Positions 34,673-41,559 of a stretch of 43,173 bases of DNA are shown here, piece by piece; position 1 is the first letter of the stretch; each line of letters starts with the position of its first letter. The position numbers and the translations under genes were made by a program. The stretch lies in assembly GCA_902799765.1 (NCBI GenBank), contig CADCBZ010000034.1, positions 1 to 43,173 of the forward strand, given 5' to 3'. The notes beneath the pieces were generated by a model that saw nothing but the letters and a program-made list of their open reading frames with translations, ran no database searches and had not been told where the DNA came from. This stretch comes from an uncultured Prevotellaceae bacterium. Its GTDB lineage: Bacteria; Bacteroidota; Bacteroidia; Bacteroidales; Bacteroidaceae.

Positions 34673-35722
34673 TCATTTCTTCTGGCATTCGGCCTTCAGG
34701 TCTTCGAGGGCTTTCTGATCGGCTGGATAAAACTTCACGATAGGTGCGATAGTCATCCTGGCAGCCTTGCCAAGATTTTTTTCGAGGATCTTATACTCTG
34801 TGTATTGAGCCATGAACAGCTCCTTTTCCGCGTCTGACAGGGGAAGGTCGCGCTCCAACCCCGATTCGCGGATCATCACTCGGCTCTTAGCCGCTACGTT
34901 GAGCTCCACATTCAGCTGTACATAGCAGATGATATCGAAAAAGTCCTCGGGTGGGAAGGCGTCTTTGACTGATTCCAGGAAAACGCCTGTCGGTGTGTCG
35001 TCTAGATGGCCATCCTTGATGGAATCGAGTAGAGCGAGCTGTTTGTCGAGGCCCTTGTCAAGCCAACGGTGGATCATATCGACATCGTAGTAATAAGTCC
35101 ACATCAGCAGACCGCCCATGGTGCCGAAGACGAAAATGAACTGCATCAGCGGATTGAAATGGAACGCATTGTGACACACGTGCAGCACAGGTGCTTCCAA
35201 TAACAGAAATACAGACATGGCAATATCGCTCCTTTTGAGGCCTAATCGGGAACGGGAACGCTCAATCAGACGAATGACCAGCATCAAACCCGCTGCAACG
35301 ATGGCGCTGCATCCCATGTGGATCAATGCCACCTCCAGACCTCGGAACAGGACGGTGCCGATGCCTGTGATACCATCGCCCAACAACAGGTAGAAGATGT
35401 TCTCAAGGATGGAGAAACCACCACCGACGGCAGCACCGCAGATGACACTGTCGATGAAGAACACGATCTTCTTACGACTGGCTAAATACAGGAGGGGAAG
35501 GCCTTTCACGAGTTCTTCCAATACCGGATTGATATAATCGGAGTGCTCATCGGCAAGCATCTCTCCTGTCAACTGAAACAGGCCGAAGCAGGCCAGTGCC
35601 GTCACCATGCCGCACAGCACCTGCAATAAGAGGTTTTTAACGCTGATGAGCGAGAAATTGTCAATCTTATAGACTACAAAGATGTAGATGACAACGGGGA
35701 GGAGGGCAGCGACAAATTGCAT
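34673..35722 (-). CDS. PrsW-like intramembrane metalloprotease
   Basis: A 349-residue membrane protein with about eight hydrophobic segments in the first 220 residues and a soluble helical C-terminal third. Three motifs of the PrsW/CPBP-related family are seen: Glu69-Glu70-x-x-Lys73, FSILEN with Glu107, and a His at 135 in LIHMG, with another His pair (HNAFH) later. In Bacillus, PrsW cleaves an anti-sigma factor; here no anti-sigma gene is near. The start overlaps the stop of the metalloprotease gene by one base (TAATG), so the two proteins are made together. The C-terminal extension is longer than in simple PrsW proteins. Confidence 0.78.
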   Translation of the reverse strand: MQFVAALLPVVIYIFVVYKIDNFSLISVKNLLLQVLCGMVTALACFGLFQLTGEMLADEHSDYINPVLEELVKGLPLLYLASRKKIVFFIDSVICGAAVGGGFSILENIFYLLLGDGITGIGTVLFRGLEVALIHMGCSAIVAAGLMLVIRLIERSRSRLGLKRSDIAMSVFLLLEAPVLHVCHNAFHFNPLMQFIFVFGTMGGLLMWTYYYDVDMIHRWLDKGLDKQLALLDSIKDGHLDDTPTGVFLESVKDAFPPEDFFDIICYVQLNVELNVAAKSRVMIRESGLERDLPLSDAEKELFMAQYTEYKILEKNLGKAARMTIAPIVKFYPADQKALEDLKAECQKK

Positions 35723-38712
35723 TACAATAGTTTGAGTGAGATCATGAATTCATTATTACCACGTCGTCCGCTGTCGAATCCTGCTGGTGCAAACAGATGA
35801 CCGTAGCCGATAGACAATGTCGTCTTGAGATAATTCAGGAACACCAGTTCAGTGGTCAGTTGGATACCAGTGCTGTAGTACATCTTGTGCGATGCGTTGG
35901 GATTCCAGGTGGAGAGTCCCGTTCCAAAGAGCGAGCACTGGATCCACGTCGGATAGCAGAATAGGGCACCGAAGTTGTTGAGACGGATGGGGCGCAGGTT
36001 GAGTTCTGCCGTCGCCTTGGCAAAGGAGTGGGCTGGGATGGCATCGATAGCAGCACCGGGCATCGCCAAACTCGTACGATATTGGAAGGCGTTCCTGTTA
36101 TCCACATAGTTATTGCGGAAACCACCGAAATAGGTCGTGCCGAACACTGACTCTTCATCGCCGAAGTTATGACCAGCTGCCGTACGGAGCCAGAACGAGG
36201 TGTTTCTGTCAATGGGCAACAGGGTGCCGAAGTCACCTGTAGCCTCTATCGAGGGATAGAACCGTCCGCCTGCCAGATAGCCGTAGCCTTCAATGCCTAA
36301 TTGGTAACCCTGTTCCTTCATCACACCACCCAACGACGTACGGGTCTTTGACCACTTCCTATAGATCGACGCCGTCTGCATCGACCTGACACCTTGCACC
36401 TCAATCTCCTGATACAAGGGCAGTGCGTCCATGTCGCCGTAGGCAGCCACCGAGAAACCCCAAGAATTGTCATACGGAGTGATTAACGTATTGGTATAGT
36501 CGTAGGCCAACTGCACCACAAAACCCTTACGGCTCTTGCGCGTCGGACCGAAGAGGTCGTAGAAGTCCATATGGTTCCAGGCAGCCTTGAGGCTCCAGAA
36601 GTAGTATTTCCAGTCGAAGTCGATGTGGAATTTGTTCTTCCAGTCGTTATTACTCCAGGGAGAGAGACCGAGTGTCAGTTTCATGCTGCTCAGTCCCACG
36701 GGGTCGTTCACGTTGAAGCGGTAGCCGATCACGGGGGTCATGTGGTTCCAGGCTTTGGCATCGGTGAAACCGCTGATGATAGGATAGGCCCCTGCGAACT
36801 TCATCTCCTTAAAGACGTTGTAAGGCGTGATGTTGTTATACACATCGCCGAAGGCCATTCTGGGCAGGGAGTCTCTGAGCAGACCCACCTGTTCCATCGC
36901 CTCCTTGTTGTTCTCATAGGCGAGCTGGCCGTAGAGCGTCACGGCATTGGCATCCTTCACCACCTCACGAGAGAGCAGGACGGGTTGCAGACCGTCGCGC
37001 TTAAACTGGAGTGCCAGCAACTGACCCGGGGTAATCTCCAATGGGGCAAAGAGACCGATATCGGTATTGGTCAGCATCTCCATCTCGCGGGTCTCTAAGT
37101 TGATCTGCCAGAGGTTGGAGACGCCCGTATAGTAGGAACTACCGATCAGGTACTTGTCGTCGAGTGAGAAGCGGAACTGTCCTAAGTTACTGTCTTGCCA
37201 GGTAACCAGTTCCACAGGCTTGAAGATGGCCTGAGCCAGTTCCTCGGTATTGAACAACAGGAGCGTGTGCTCGCCGTTGTCACCCTGACGGGTGAAAGAC
37301 AGCCATTTGCCGTCGTGGCTGATATCCGTGTCGAACACACTCACACCAAACGGGAAGGCATAGATCACTTCCGGATTCTCCAGGTCGCGGTCCAAGCGCA
37401 CGATCGACTGGGTACCACCGTTGGAGAACAGGCCGTAAAGACAGTCGTGGGTGTTGTCATACACGATATTGTTAATGCGCTGGAACTTCTTTTTCTTCAC
37501 CACCTTCTTCTGCTGGATGTCGTAGATCTCCAGACCACGCATCTTCGCGTTGTTCGTCGTATAGATGAGGCGTTGCCCTTTCAAGTCGAGTGCCACGAAG
37601 GCAGGATCATAAAGTTGGATGCCGTTCACGATATGCAGTTTCTTCTCCTCACCCGTCTGAAGGTCGATCTCCGTGATGTGGGCGAAACTGCCTGGGGCGT
37701 TAGCGACGGCGTAGGCCTTGTTGGTGGCAGGATCATAGACCAGCGGCGACACAGAACCCAACGGCTCTGGGGTCAGCGGCTTAGTCTCCGTGATGGGATA
37801 CTGGCGGATGGTGGCCAGATTCTTCTCCTGATGCTGCTTCTCATCCACCTTCCAGTCGTTCCACACCTTCCTGAGCGACTGTCCATAGACCTTCTTGAAC
37901 TGTTTGGCGAAGAACGTGTGACTGTCGGCGGTACGGTTATAGAACTGGATCATCTTCTCGTAGCCGTAGGTCTTGGTGAGGTAGTTCACGAAACGGGTAC
38001 CATAGAGATAGGCGTTGGCACCCACCTGGAAGTCCATCGTCGAACCTTCCGTCTCCAGACCCACCACTGAGTAGAGTTTCTCGCCGCCGTCGATGATGCT
38101 GCGGAAATACATCTCGTCGTAACCGCCTAAGGCACGACCGACACCACCGCCGAGCCAGGTCTCCATGAAACAGGCGATACCCTCGTGATACCAGCGGGGC
38201 GCATACCAGCGGGGCACGCTCTGATAACTCCAGAGGGCAGAGATGGGCTGGGTGTTGTCAGTGCCCACCTTCGTGCCGAAGAAGCGACGCCAGTTCAGGT
38301 CCTTTTTGTTGTATTTGTCAGTCATCACGATGTGCGTATATTCGTGCTTGAACAGCTGACGGTAGCGCTCACTCGACGGGTTGATGTAATACGACATATT
38401 CAACGGCGCCATTCCGATCTGGATCAAAGAACGCGGCAACGGTGTCGCACCACCGTTACCGTCGTCTTCCCAGTCTGTCAGCAACAGTAGGGGAGCTTCT
38501 GGCTTATACACGGAGTCTGTGGTCCAGATCTGCTTGTGAAGCGCCTTACCGTTCTGATACATACGTATCATGTGGGGGATGTAGCGTGAGAGCCCCTTGT
38601 CGAAGAACACCAGGGTGGCTTCGTCCGTTTTATACTGGTAATAAGTCTGGGTCTGTCCCCAGGAAAGGCTGGGGAGCATCGATAGCAGCAGAATAACAGT
38701 CCAGTTGCGCAT
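35722..38712 (-). CDS. Exported metalloprotease / beta-propeller / beta-barrel protein, 996 residues
   Basis: A three-part envelope protein with a signal peptide (about residues 1-19). Part 1 (about 20-300) is a gluzincin-like zinc protease: HEYTH at 123-127 and a third ligand Glu177 in WYHEGIACF, 50 residues later. Part 2 (about 310-600) is a TolB/WD40-like propeller, with repeats such as VFDTDISHDGKWLSFTRQGDNG and LGQFRFSLDDKYLIGSS. Part 3 (about 640-996) has alternating strands with aromatic girdles and FGGFRNNYVD, like an Omp85-type outer-membrane barrel, ending MISLKLL. It heads the minus-strand operon with the PrsW-like gene. Target unknown; a barrel-anchored protease on either face of the outer membrane is the simplest model. 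Confidence 0.8.
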   Translation of the reverse strand: MRNWTVILLLSMLPSLSWGQTQTYYQYKTDEATLVFFDKGLSRYIPHMIRMYQNGKALHKQIWTTDSVYKPEAPLLLLTDWEDDGNGGATPLPRSLIQIGMAPLNMSYYINPSSERYRQLFKHEYTHIVMTDKYNKKDLNWRRFFGTKVGTDNTQPISALWSYQSVPRWYAPRWYHEGIACFMETWLGGGVGRALGGYDEMYFRSIIDGGEKLYSVVGLETEGSTMDFQVGANAYLYGTRFVNYLTKTYGYEKMIQFYNRTADSHTFFAKQFKKVYGQSLRKVWNDWKVDEKQHQEKNLATIRQYPITETKPLTPEPLGSVSPLVYDPATNKAYAVANAPGSFAHITEIDLQTGEEKKLHIVNGIQLYDPAFVALDLKGQRLIYTTNNAKMRGLEIYDIQQKKVVKKKKFQRINNIVYDNTHDCLYGLFSNGGTQSIVRLDRDLENPEVIYAFPFGVSVFDTDISHDGKWLSFTRQGDNGEHTLLLFNTEELAQAIFKPVELVTWQDSNLGQFRFSLDDKYLIGSSYYTGVSNLWQINLETREMEMLTNTDIGLFAPLEITPGQLLALQFKRDGLQPVLLSREVVKDANAVTLYGQLAYENNKEAMEQVGLLRDSLPRMAFGDVYNNITPYNVFKEMKFAGAYPIISGFTDAKAWNHMTPVIGYRFNVNDPVGLSSMKLTLGLSPWSNNDWKNKFHIDFDWKYYFWSLKAAWNHMDFYDLFGPTRKSRKGFVVQLAYDYTNTLITPYDNSWGFSVAAYGDMDALPLYQEIEVQGVRSMQTASIYRKWSKTRTSLGGVMKEQGYQLGIEGYGYLAGGRFYPSIEATGDFGTLLPIDRNTSFWLRTAAGHNFGDEESVFGTTYFGGFRNNYVDNRNAFQYRTSLAMPGAAIDAIPAHSFAKATAELNLRPIRLNNFGALFCYPTWIQCSLFGTGLSTWNPNASHKMYYSTGIQLTTELVFLNYLKTTLSIGYGHLFAPAGFDSGRRGNNEFMISLKLL

Positions 38713-38744
38713 GTTCGTAATGTCTTAATGATCAATGGTTGGCG

Positions 38745-38776
38745 CAAAGTTAGCGTAAAAGCCGCATTTCTACAAG
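38745..38776 (-). promoter_or_regulatory. Promoter of the metalloprotease operon
   Basis: Minus-strand CTTG (plus 38773-38776) precedes TAACTTTG (plus 38745-38752) by 20 bp, a good match allowing one change in the -33 box. It lies 32 bases before the ATG at 38712. Confidence 0.65.
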
Positions 38777-38919
38777 GAAAAACGAATGTTTTTAACATTT
38801 CTTATAACTTCATGTGCTTTTGTTCCTTGGCGCAGCATTTATTCCCTTTAAGGAAACCAAATATTGCATAATATTTTCAGATTTTCAACCCAAAGGGCCA
38901 CTATTTCCCAAATTTGTTG

Positions 38920-38927
38920 TACTTTTG
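38920..38927 (+). promoter_or_regulatory. -7 box of the first AraC-type gene
   Basis: TACTTTTG matches TAnnTTTG and lies 20 bases before the ATG at 38948. The same box and the whole following leader recur before the second AraC-type gene (41532-41559). Confidence 0.65.
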
Positions 38928-38947
38928 CAGGCAAAGGTTTATCAATC

Positions 38948-40063
38948 ATGTACGATCAGCTTCGGGAAGATACGCTCTATATTATGCTTTATGCAGCAGT
39001 GATAGTAGTGGCTATGCTGGCCACTTGTTATCTGCTGTTCCGTCAGGGTAATGCCTTTGCCAAAGACGTTACGCCGCCAGCACGCCTGCGCCGCTGGACT
39101 GCGGCCTTCTTTGCAGTCTTCGTTGTGAATCATGTGTGGTATATGGGGCCATCATTTTTCCTCACCTCTAGCGACGATATTAAGATGACCAATTTGGTAG
39201 GCGGCTTGCTTGATTGCATGACGTTTTTCCCTTTGGCAATCGTTGTATTACTCTGTATGTTGCAAGACCGCAGGCGACCTCTCTGGCCTGTTGCCGTGAT
39301 GGTTGCGCCGCTCATTTTAGGAATGGCGTGGTGCGTTGCTAGCCGTAGCGATGCCCTTTTCCAGATGTTAATTGTCTATATAATGTTGATGAGCATAGGC
39401 CTAATTATATATATGGTATTTGCGTTGAGACAATATGGACGCTGGCTGCGCGACAACTATGCCGACTTGGAGCACAAGGAGGTATGGCAGAGTTTTGTGG
39501 TGCTGGCGATCATACTGCTGGTGTTCTGTATCTATGTGTCTAGTGGCGAAGGTCCGTCCTACGAATACCTCCTTCAGTTGATTGTCGTTGTACTGATTGG
39601 TTATCTATTGTGGCGAGTCGAGACATTGAGCGACCTGAGCGTTCTCCATCCGCAGGTCCTTCCCGCTGATGAGACAGCCACAGAGGTGATAGAAGGCGAT
39701 TCACTTTTACCGACTATTCGCGATAATATCGGAGCATTACTACAGCAGCATTGCATAGATGAGCAACTCTATTTGCAGCACGATCTGACTGTTGCCCAAC
39801 TGGCTCAGGCTATTGGTATTAACCGTCTCTATCTCAGCCAGTATTTCTCGCGTCAGGGCTTAAGCTACAATGCTTATATCAACGATTTGCGCATCAATCA
39901 TTTTGTCAGCCTTTATCGGGAGGCCTTAGCAACTCAACGTCCCTTCACCGCCCAGCAGTTGGCTCACGACTGTGGTTACCAGAGTTACAGCACTTTCAGT
40001 CTCGCTTTCAAGCAGCGTATGGGACAGTCGGTGACGGCGTGGATGCGCAACGCGGACAAGTAA
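38948..40063 (+). CDS. Seven-membrane-segment AraC-family regulator, copy 1
   Basis: A 371-residue membrane-bound transcription factor. Residues about 8-225 contain seven hydrophobic segments (first: LYIMLYAAVIVVAMLATCYLL). A linker follows (about 230-265), then a C-terminal AraC double helix-turn-helix (about 270-371): DLTVAQLAQAIGINRLYLSQYF is the first HTH and TAQQLAHDCGYQSYSTFSLAFKQRMGQSVTAW the second. This is a one-component design: the membrane part should sense an unknown ligand and the attached domain bind DNA. The start is ATG 38948 (MYDQLRED), matching its paralogue at 41560; the longer frame from 38864 crosses the promoter. It is followed after 137 bases by a porin-like gene with candidate operator repeats. 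Confidence 0.87.
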   Translation: MYDQLREDTLYIMLYAAVIVVAMLATCYLLFRQGNAFAKDVTPPARLRRWTAAFFAVFVVNHVWYMGPSFFLTSSDDIKMTNLVGGLLDCMTFFPLAIVVLLCMLQDRRRPLWPVAVMVAPLILGMAWCVASRSDALFQMLIVYIMLMSIGLIIYMVFALRQYGRWLRDNYADLEHKEVWQSFVVLAIILLVFCIYVSSGEGPSYEYLLQLIVVVLIGYLLWRVETLSDLSVLHPQVLPADETATEVIEGDSLLPTIRDNIGALLQQHCIDEQLYLQHDLTVAQLAQAIGINRLYLSQYFSRQGLSYNAYINDLRINHFVSLYREALATQRPFTAQQLAHDCGYQSYSTFSLAFKQRMGQSVTAWMRNADK

Positions 40064-40077
40064 ATTTGTGGCCAGAC

Positions 40078-40113
40078 TTTCAAAATCTGAAATAATTGTT
40101 TCAAAATATGAAA
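40078..40113. promoter_or_regulatory. Direct repeat pair with 21-bp period before the porin-like gene
   Basis: TTTCAAAATCTGAAA (40078-40092) and TTTCAAAATATGAAA (40099-40113) differ by one base and are spaced by 21 bp, two helical turns; each unit is itself an inverted repeat (TTTCA/TGAAA). AraC-type proteins typically bind such direct repeats. The pair ends 50 bp before the -7 box TACCTTTG at 40164-40171. Confidence 0.72.
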
Positions 40114-40115
40114 AA

Positions 40116-40138
40116 TCCGAATGCACGAGGTATTCGGA
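40116..40138 (+). terminator. Weak hairpin after the first AraC-type gene
   Basis: TCCGAAT (40116-40122) pairs with ATTCGGA (40132-40138) around a 9-base loop. The following sequence is not a clean T-run, so termination would be weak. Confidence 0.4.
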
Positions 40139-40163
40139 GCAATGTTATTTTGAGGATTTTGCT

Positions 40164-40171
40164 TACCTTTG
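40164..40171 (+). promoter_or_regulatory. -7 box of the porin-like gene
   Basis: TACCTTTG matches TAnnTTTG, 29 bases before the ATG at 40201. No -33 TTTG is found at 19-21 bp, which suits a promoter needing an activator such as the adjacent AraC-type protein. Confidence 0.65.
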
Positions 40172-40200
40172 TGCAAAAACCAATTTCAAAATAAAAACAG

Positions 40201-40935
40201 ATGCCTTTAGACAGATCCATAAGGATAATTATGATTGTCACCATGTTGCTGGCAAGCAATAGTGGCATACGGGCACAGAATCAGGTAGAATGCCATCTCA
40301 AGGCCGACTTTGTCAGTAGCTATATCTGGCGAGGTCAAAATCTGGGGCACGTGTCATTGCAGCCCGAGCTAGCGGTGGCATGGAAGGGGCTGAGCCTGGC
40401 GGCATGGGGCAGCGTGGGTTTGAGCCACAACAACGATGTTCGTGAAATCGATCTGACACTGTCGTATAATACTGGCAATCTGTCCTTTGGCATCGTTGAC
40501 TACTGGGACGACGGGAATGACAATCGCTACTTCTTTTACAAAAATGGCACAGGCCACGCGTTTGAAGGATTCATTAGCTACAACTTTGGTCCCGTGAGTG
40601 CCTCTTGGCAGACCTACTTTGCTGGCAACGACTATCAGGAAGACGATGGTGAGCACCAATCGTCCAACGGCAAGCGTGCCTACAGCTCTTATTTCGGGTT
40701 GTCGGCACCCTTCCGTCTGGCCACTTGTGATTGGGAAGCTGAGATCGGCCTCGTGCCTTGGAAGTCTGGCACTTACGAGGTCAGCGGCTTCAGCGTTACC
40801 AACCTGTCGTTGCGGGCCACGAAAGCCATCCATATTACCAAATCTTTCGATCTGCCCCTGTTCGGACAGGTCATTGCTAATCCCGCTAGCCAGCATTTCT
40901 ACTTTGTGTTTGGATTCACACTTCAAGTAATATAG
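40201..40935 (+). CDS. TorF-like putative porin / outer-membrane beta-barrel
   Basis: A 244-residue exported protein. The signal peptide is about residues 1-25 (IRIIMIVTMLLASNSGIRAQ). The mature part is a run of alternating strands beginning with VECHLKADFVSSYIWRGQNL, the pattern of TorF/Gcw_chp family putative porins, and ends in a typical barrel strand (FYFVFGFTLQVI). Aromatic residues are frequent at strand ends. Transported solute unknown. It lies directly downstream of the first AraC-type regulator, whose likely operator repeats stand before its promoter, so regulation by that protein is inferred. Confidence 0.72.
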   Translation: MPLDRSIRIIMIVTMLLASNSGIRAQNQVECHLKADFVSSYIWRGQNLGHVSLQPELAVAWKGLSLAAWGSVGLSHNNDVREIDLTLSYNTGNLSFGIVDYWDDGNDNRYFFYKNGTGHAFEGFISYNFGPVSASWQTYFAGNDYQEDDGEHQSSNGKRAYSSYFGLSAPFRLATCDWEAEIGLVPWKSGTYEVSGFSVTNLSLRATKAIHITKSFDLPLFGQVIANPASQHFYFVFGFTLQVI

Positions 40936-40940
40936 TAACA

Positions 40941-41012
40941 ATGAAACAGACAAGACTATGGATGCTTGCCGCCATCCTACTTTGCGGCACAGTGACTATC
41001 ATGACGGCGTAG
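40941..41012 (+). pseudogene. Orphan signal-peptide ORF of a lost lipoprotein gene
   Basis: Twenty-three codons, MKQTRLWMLAAILLCGTV then TIMTA and TAG. The DNA is nearly the same as the start of the lipoprotein gene at 42827: 20 bases (40959-40978 and 42845-42864) are identical. The ORF stops where it meets the inverted esterase fragment, whose antisense sequence supplies the stop codon. The lipobox Cys is missing. It is read as the 5' stub of a lipoprotein gene. Because it begins 5 bases after the porin stop it would still be translated. Confidence 0.65.
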
Positions 41013-41130
41013 TTCCCCAACGGGCTGCTTGCCGACAAACGGGATGCCCTTGTAGGCAATGACATTGTCGTTCTTCCTACCCACAAAGGTGCCGTTGATG
41101 CACTTCACTGCCAGCACCGTCACAGAGTGG
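41007..41130 (-). pseudogene. Inverted N-terminal fragment of a type B carboxylesterase
   Basis: The minus strand from about 41130 to 41007 encodes VKCINGTFVG...DNVIAYKGIPF...KQPVGELR, the conserved N-terminal stretch of type B carboxylesterases (normally continuing ELRW). There is no start codon suited to it and the catalytic Ser-Glu-His region is absent. It abuts the orphan signal peptide tail to tail at 41010, so a rearrangement inverted part of a lipoprotein esterase gene and the rest was lost. Confidence 0.65.
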
Positions 41131-41221
41131 ATGAAAGGTGAGTAGTTTGGGCAACTTATCCTTGATTTTTGAAAACATTTAACATTCTAGTAGGCTTGTA
41201 TTCATGGCGAAAAGGGTGCTG

Positions 41222-41309
41222 TTAATGTTCGCAATTGCTGCCATTAATGCTGGCAATTTTTACTATTAATGGTAGCAATAATCACCATTAATGCCCACAA
41301 AAACATCTC
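41222..41309. repeat. Four-unit 22-bp array with TTAATG core
   Basis: TTAATG occurs at 41222, 41244, 41266 and 41288, each exactly 22 bp apart. In the first three units GCAAT follows after three variable bases. Around 41236-41259 the sequence is a 24-bp interrupted palindrome, ATTGCnnnCATTAATGnnnGCAAT. The conservation of short cores with variable spacers looks like a chain of protein-binding sites. Confidence 0.8.
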
Positions 41310-41354
41310 TTTCTGAAAATAGTGAAATTCCTATACATAGCTCGTTGCAACTGA

Positions 41355-41420
41355 GCAGTATTCCCGCTGGTAGATTGCAGTATTCCCACTACCTGATTGC
41401 AGTATTCCCGCTATCGGCTG
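41355..41420. repeat. Three-unit 22-bp array with GCAGTATTCCC core
   Basis: GCAGTATTCCC starts at 41355, 41377 and 41399, exactly 22 bp apart; the 11-base core is identical in all three and CT follows after one variable base. The rest of each unit varies. It has the same period as the array at 41222 but a different core. Confidence 0.85.
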
Positions 41421-41441
41421 GCGATGTGGGGTTATTTAGAA

Positions 41442-41473
41442 GTTCAGTTGTTTAGATGTTTAGGAGTTTAGGA
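41442..41473. repeat. Octamer tandem repeat, four units
   Basis: GTTCAGTT, GTTTAGAT, GTTTAGGA and GTTTAGGA follow without gaps about 60 bases before the -7 box of the second AraC-type gene. Confidence 0.75.
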
Positions 41474-41531
41474 TTTTTGCCAATAAATATAAAAAGGTGG
41501 ACAATCATGCTACTAATTCCCAAAGATTTTG

Positions 41532-41559
41532 TACTTTTGCAGGCAAAGGTTTATCAATC
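41532..41559 (+). promoter_or_regulatory. Copied -7 box and leader of the second AraC-type gene
   Basis: TACTTTTG at 41532-41539 is followed by a 20-base leader identical to the one before the first copy; identity continues into the first coding bases (ATGTACGATCAG). Upstream of TTGTAC the two copies differ. The duplication therefore took the promoter along, or that element is under strong constraint. Confidence 0.7.

Larger units (their letters stand above)
40936..41559. other. Intergenic region with gene scars and phased repeats
   Basis: No intact gene is seen between the porin-like gene and the second AraC-type gene. From left to right the stretch holds a 23-codon signal-peptide ORF (40941-41012), an inverted carboxylesterase fragment (41007-41130), about 90 bases without features, a four-unit 22-bp array (41222-41309), a three-unit 22-bp array (41355-41420), an octamer array (41442-41473) and the copied promoter/leader (41532-41559). 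The 22-bp period is not a multiple of three, so the arrays are not coding. Confidence 0.75.

Noticed and set aside
41204-41269. A 21-codon ORF resembling a signal peptide (MAKRVLLMFAIAAINAG...) inside the first 22-bp array
   Set aside because: It is short, has no promoter of its own, ends within the repeats, and the 22-bp period breaks any reading frame; the resemblance is probably chance.
41222-41420. CRISPR array
   Set aside because: Cores of 6-11 bases with variable parts of 11-16 bases are far too short, the two arrays have different cores, and no cas gene is near.
41292-41460. A plus-strand ORF through the second 22-bp array
   Set aside because: The repeat cores are translated in different frames, codon use is unlike the neighbours, and there is no start signal; the conserved feature is DNA spacing, not protein.
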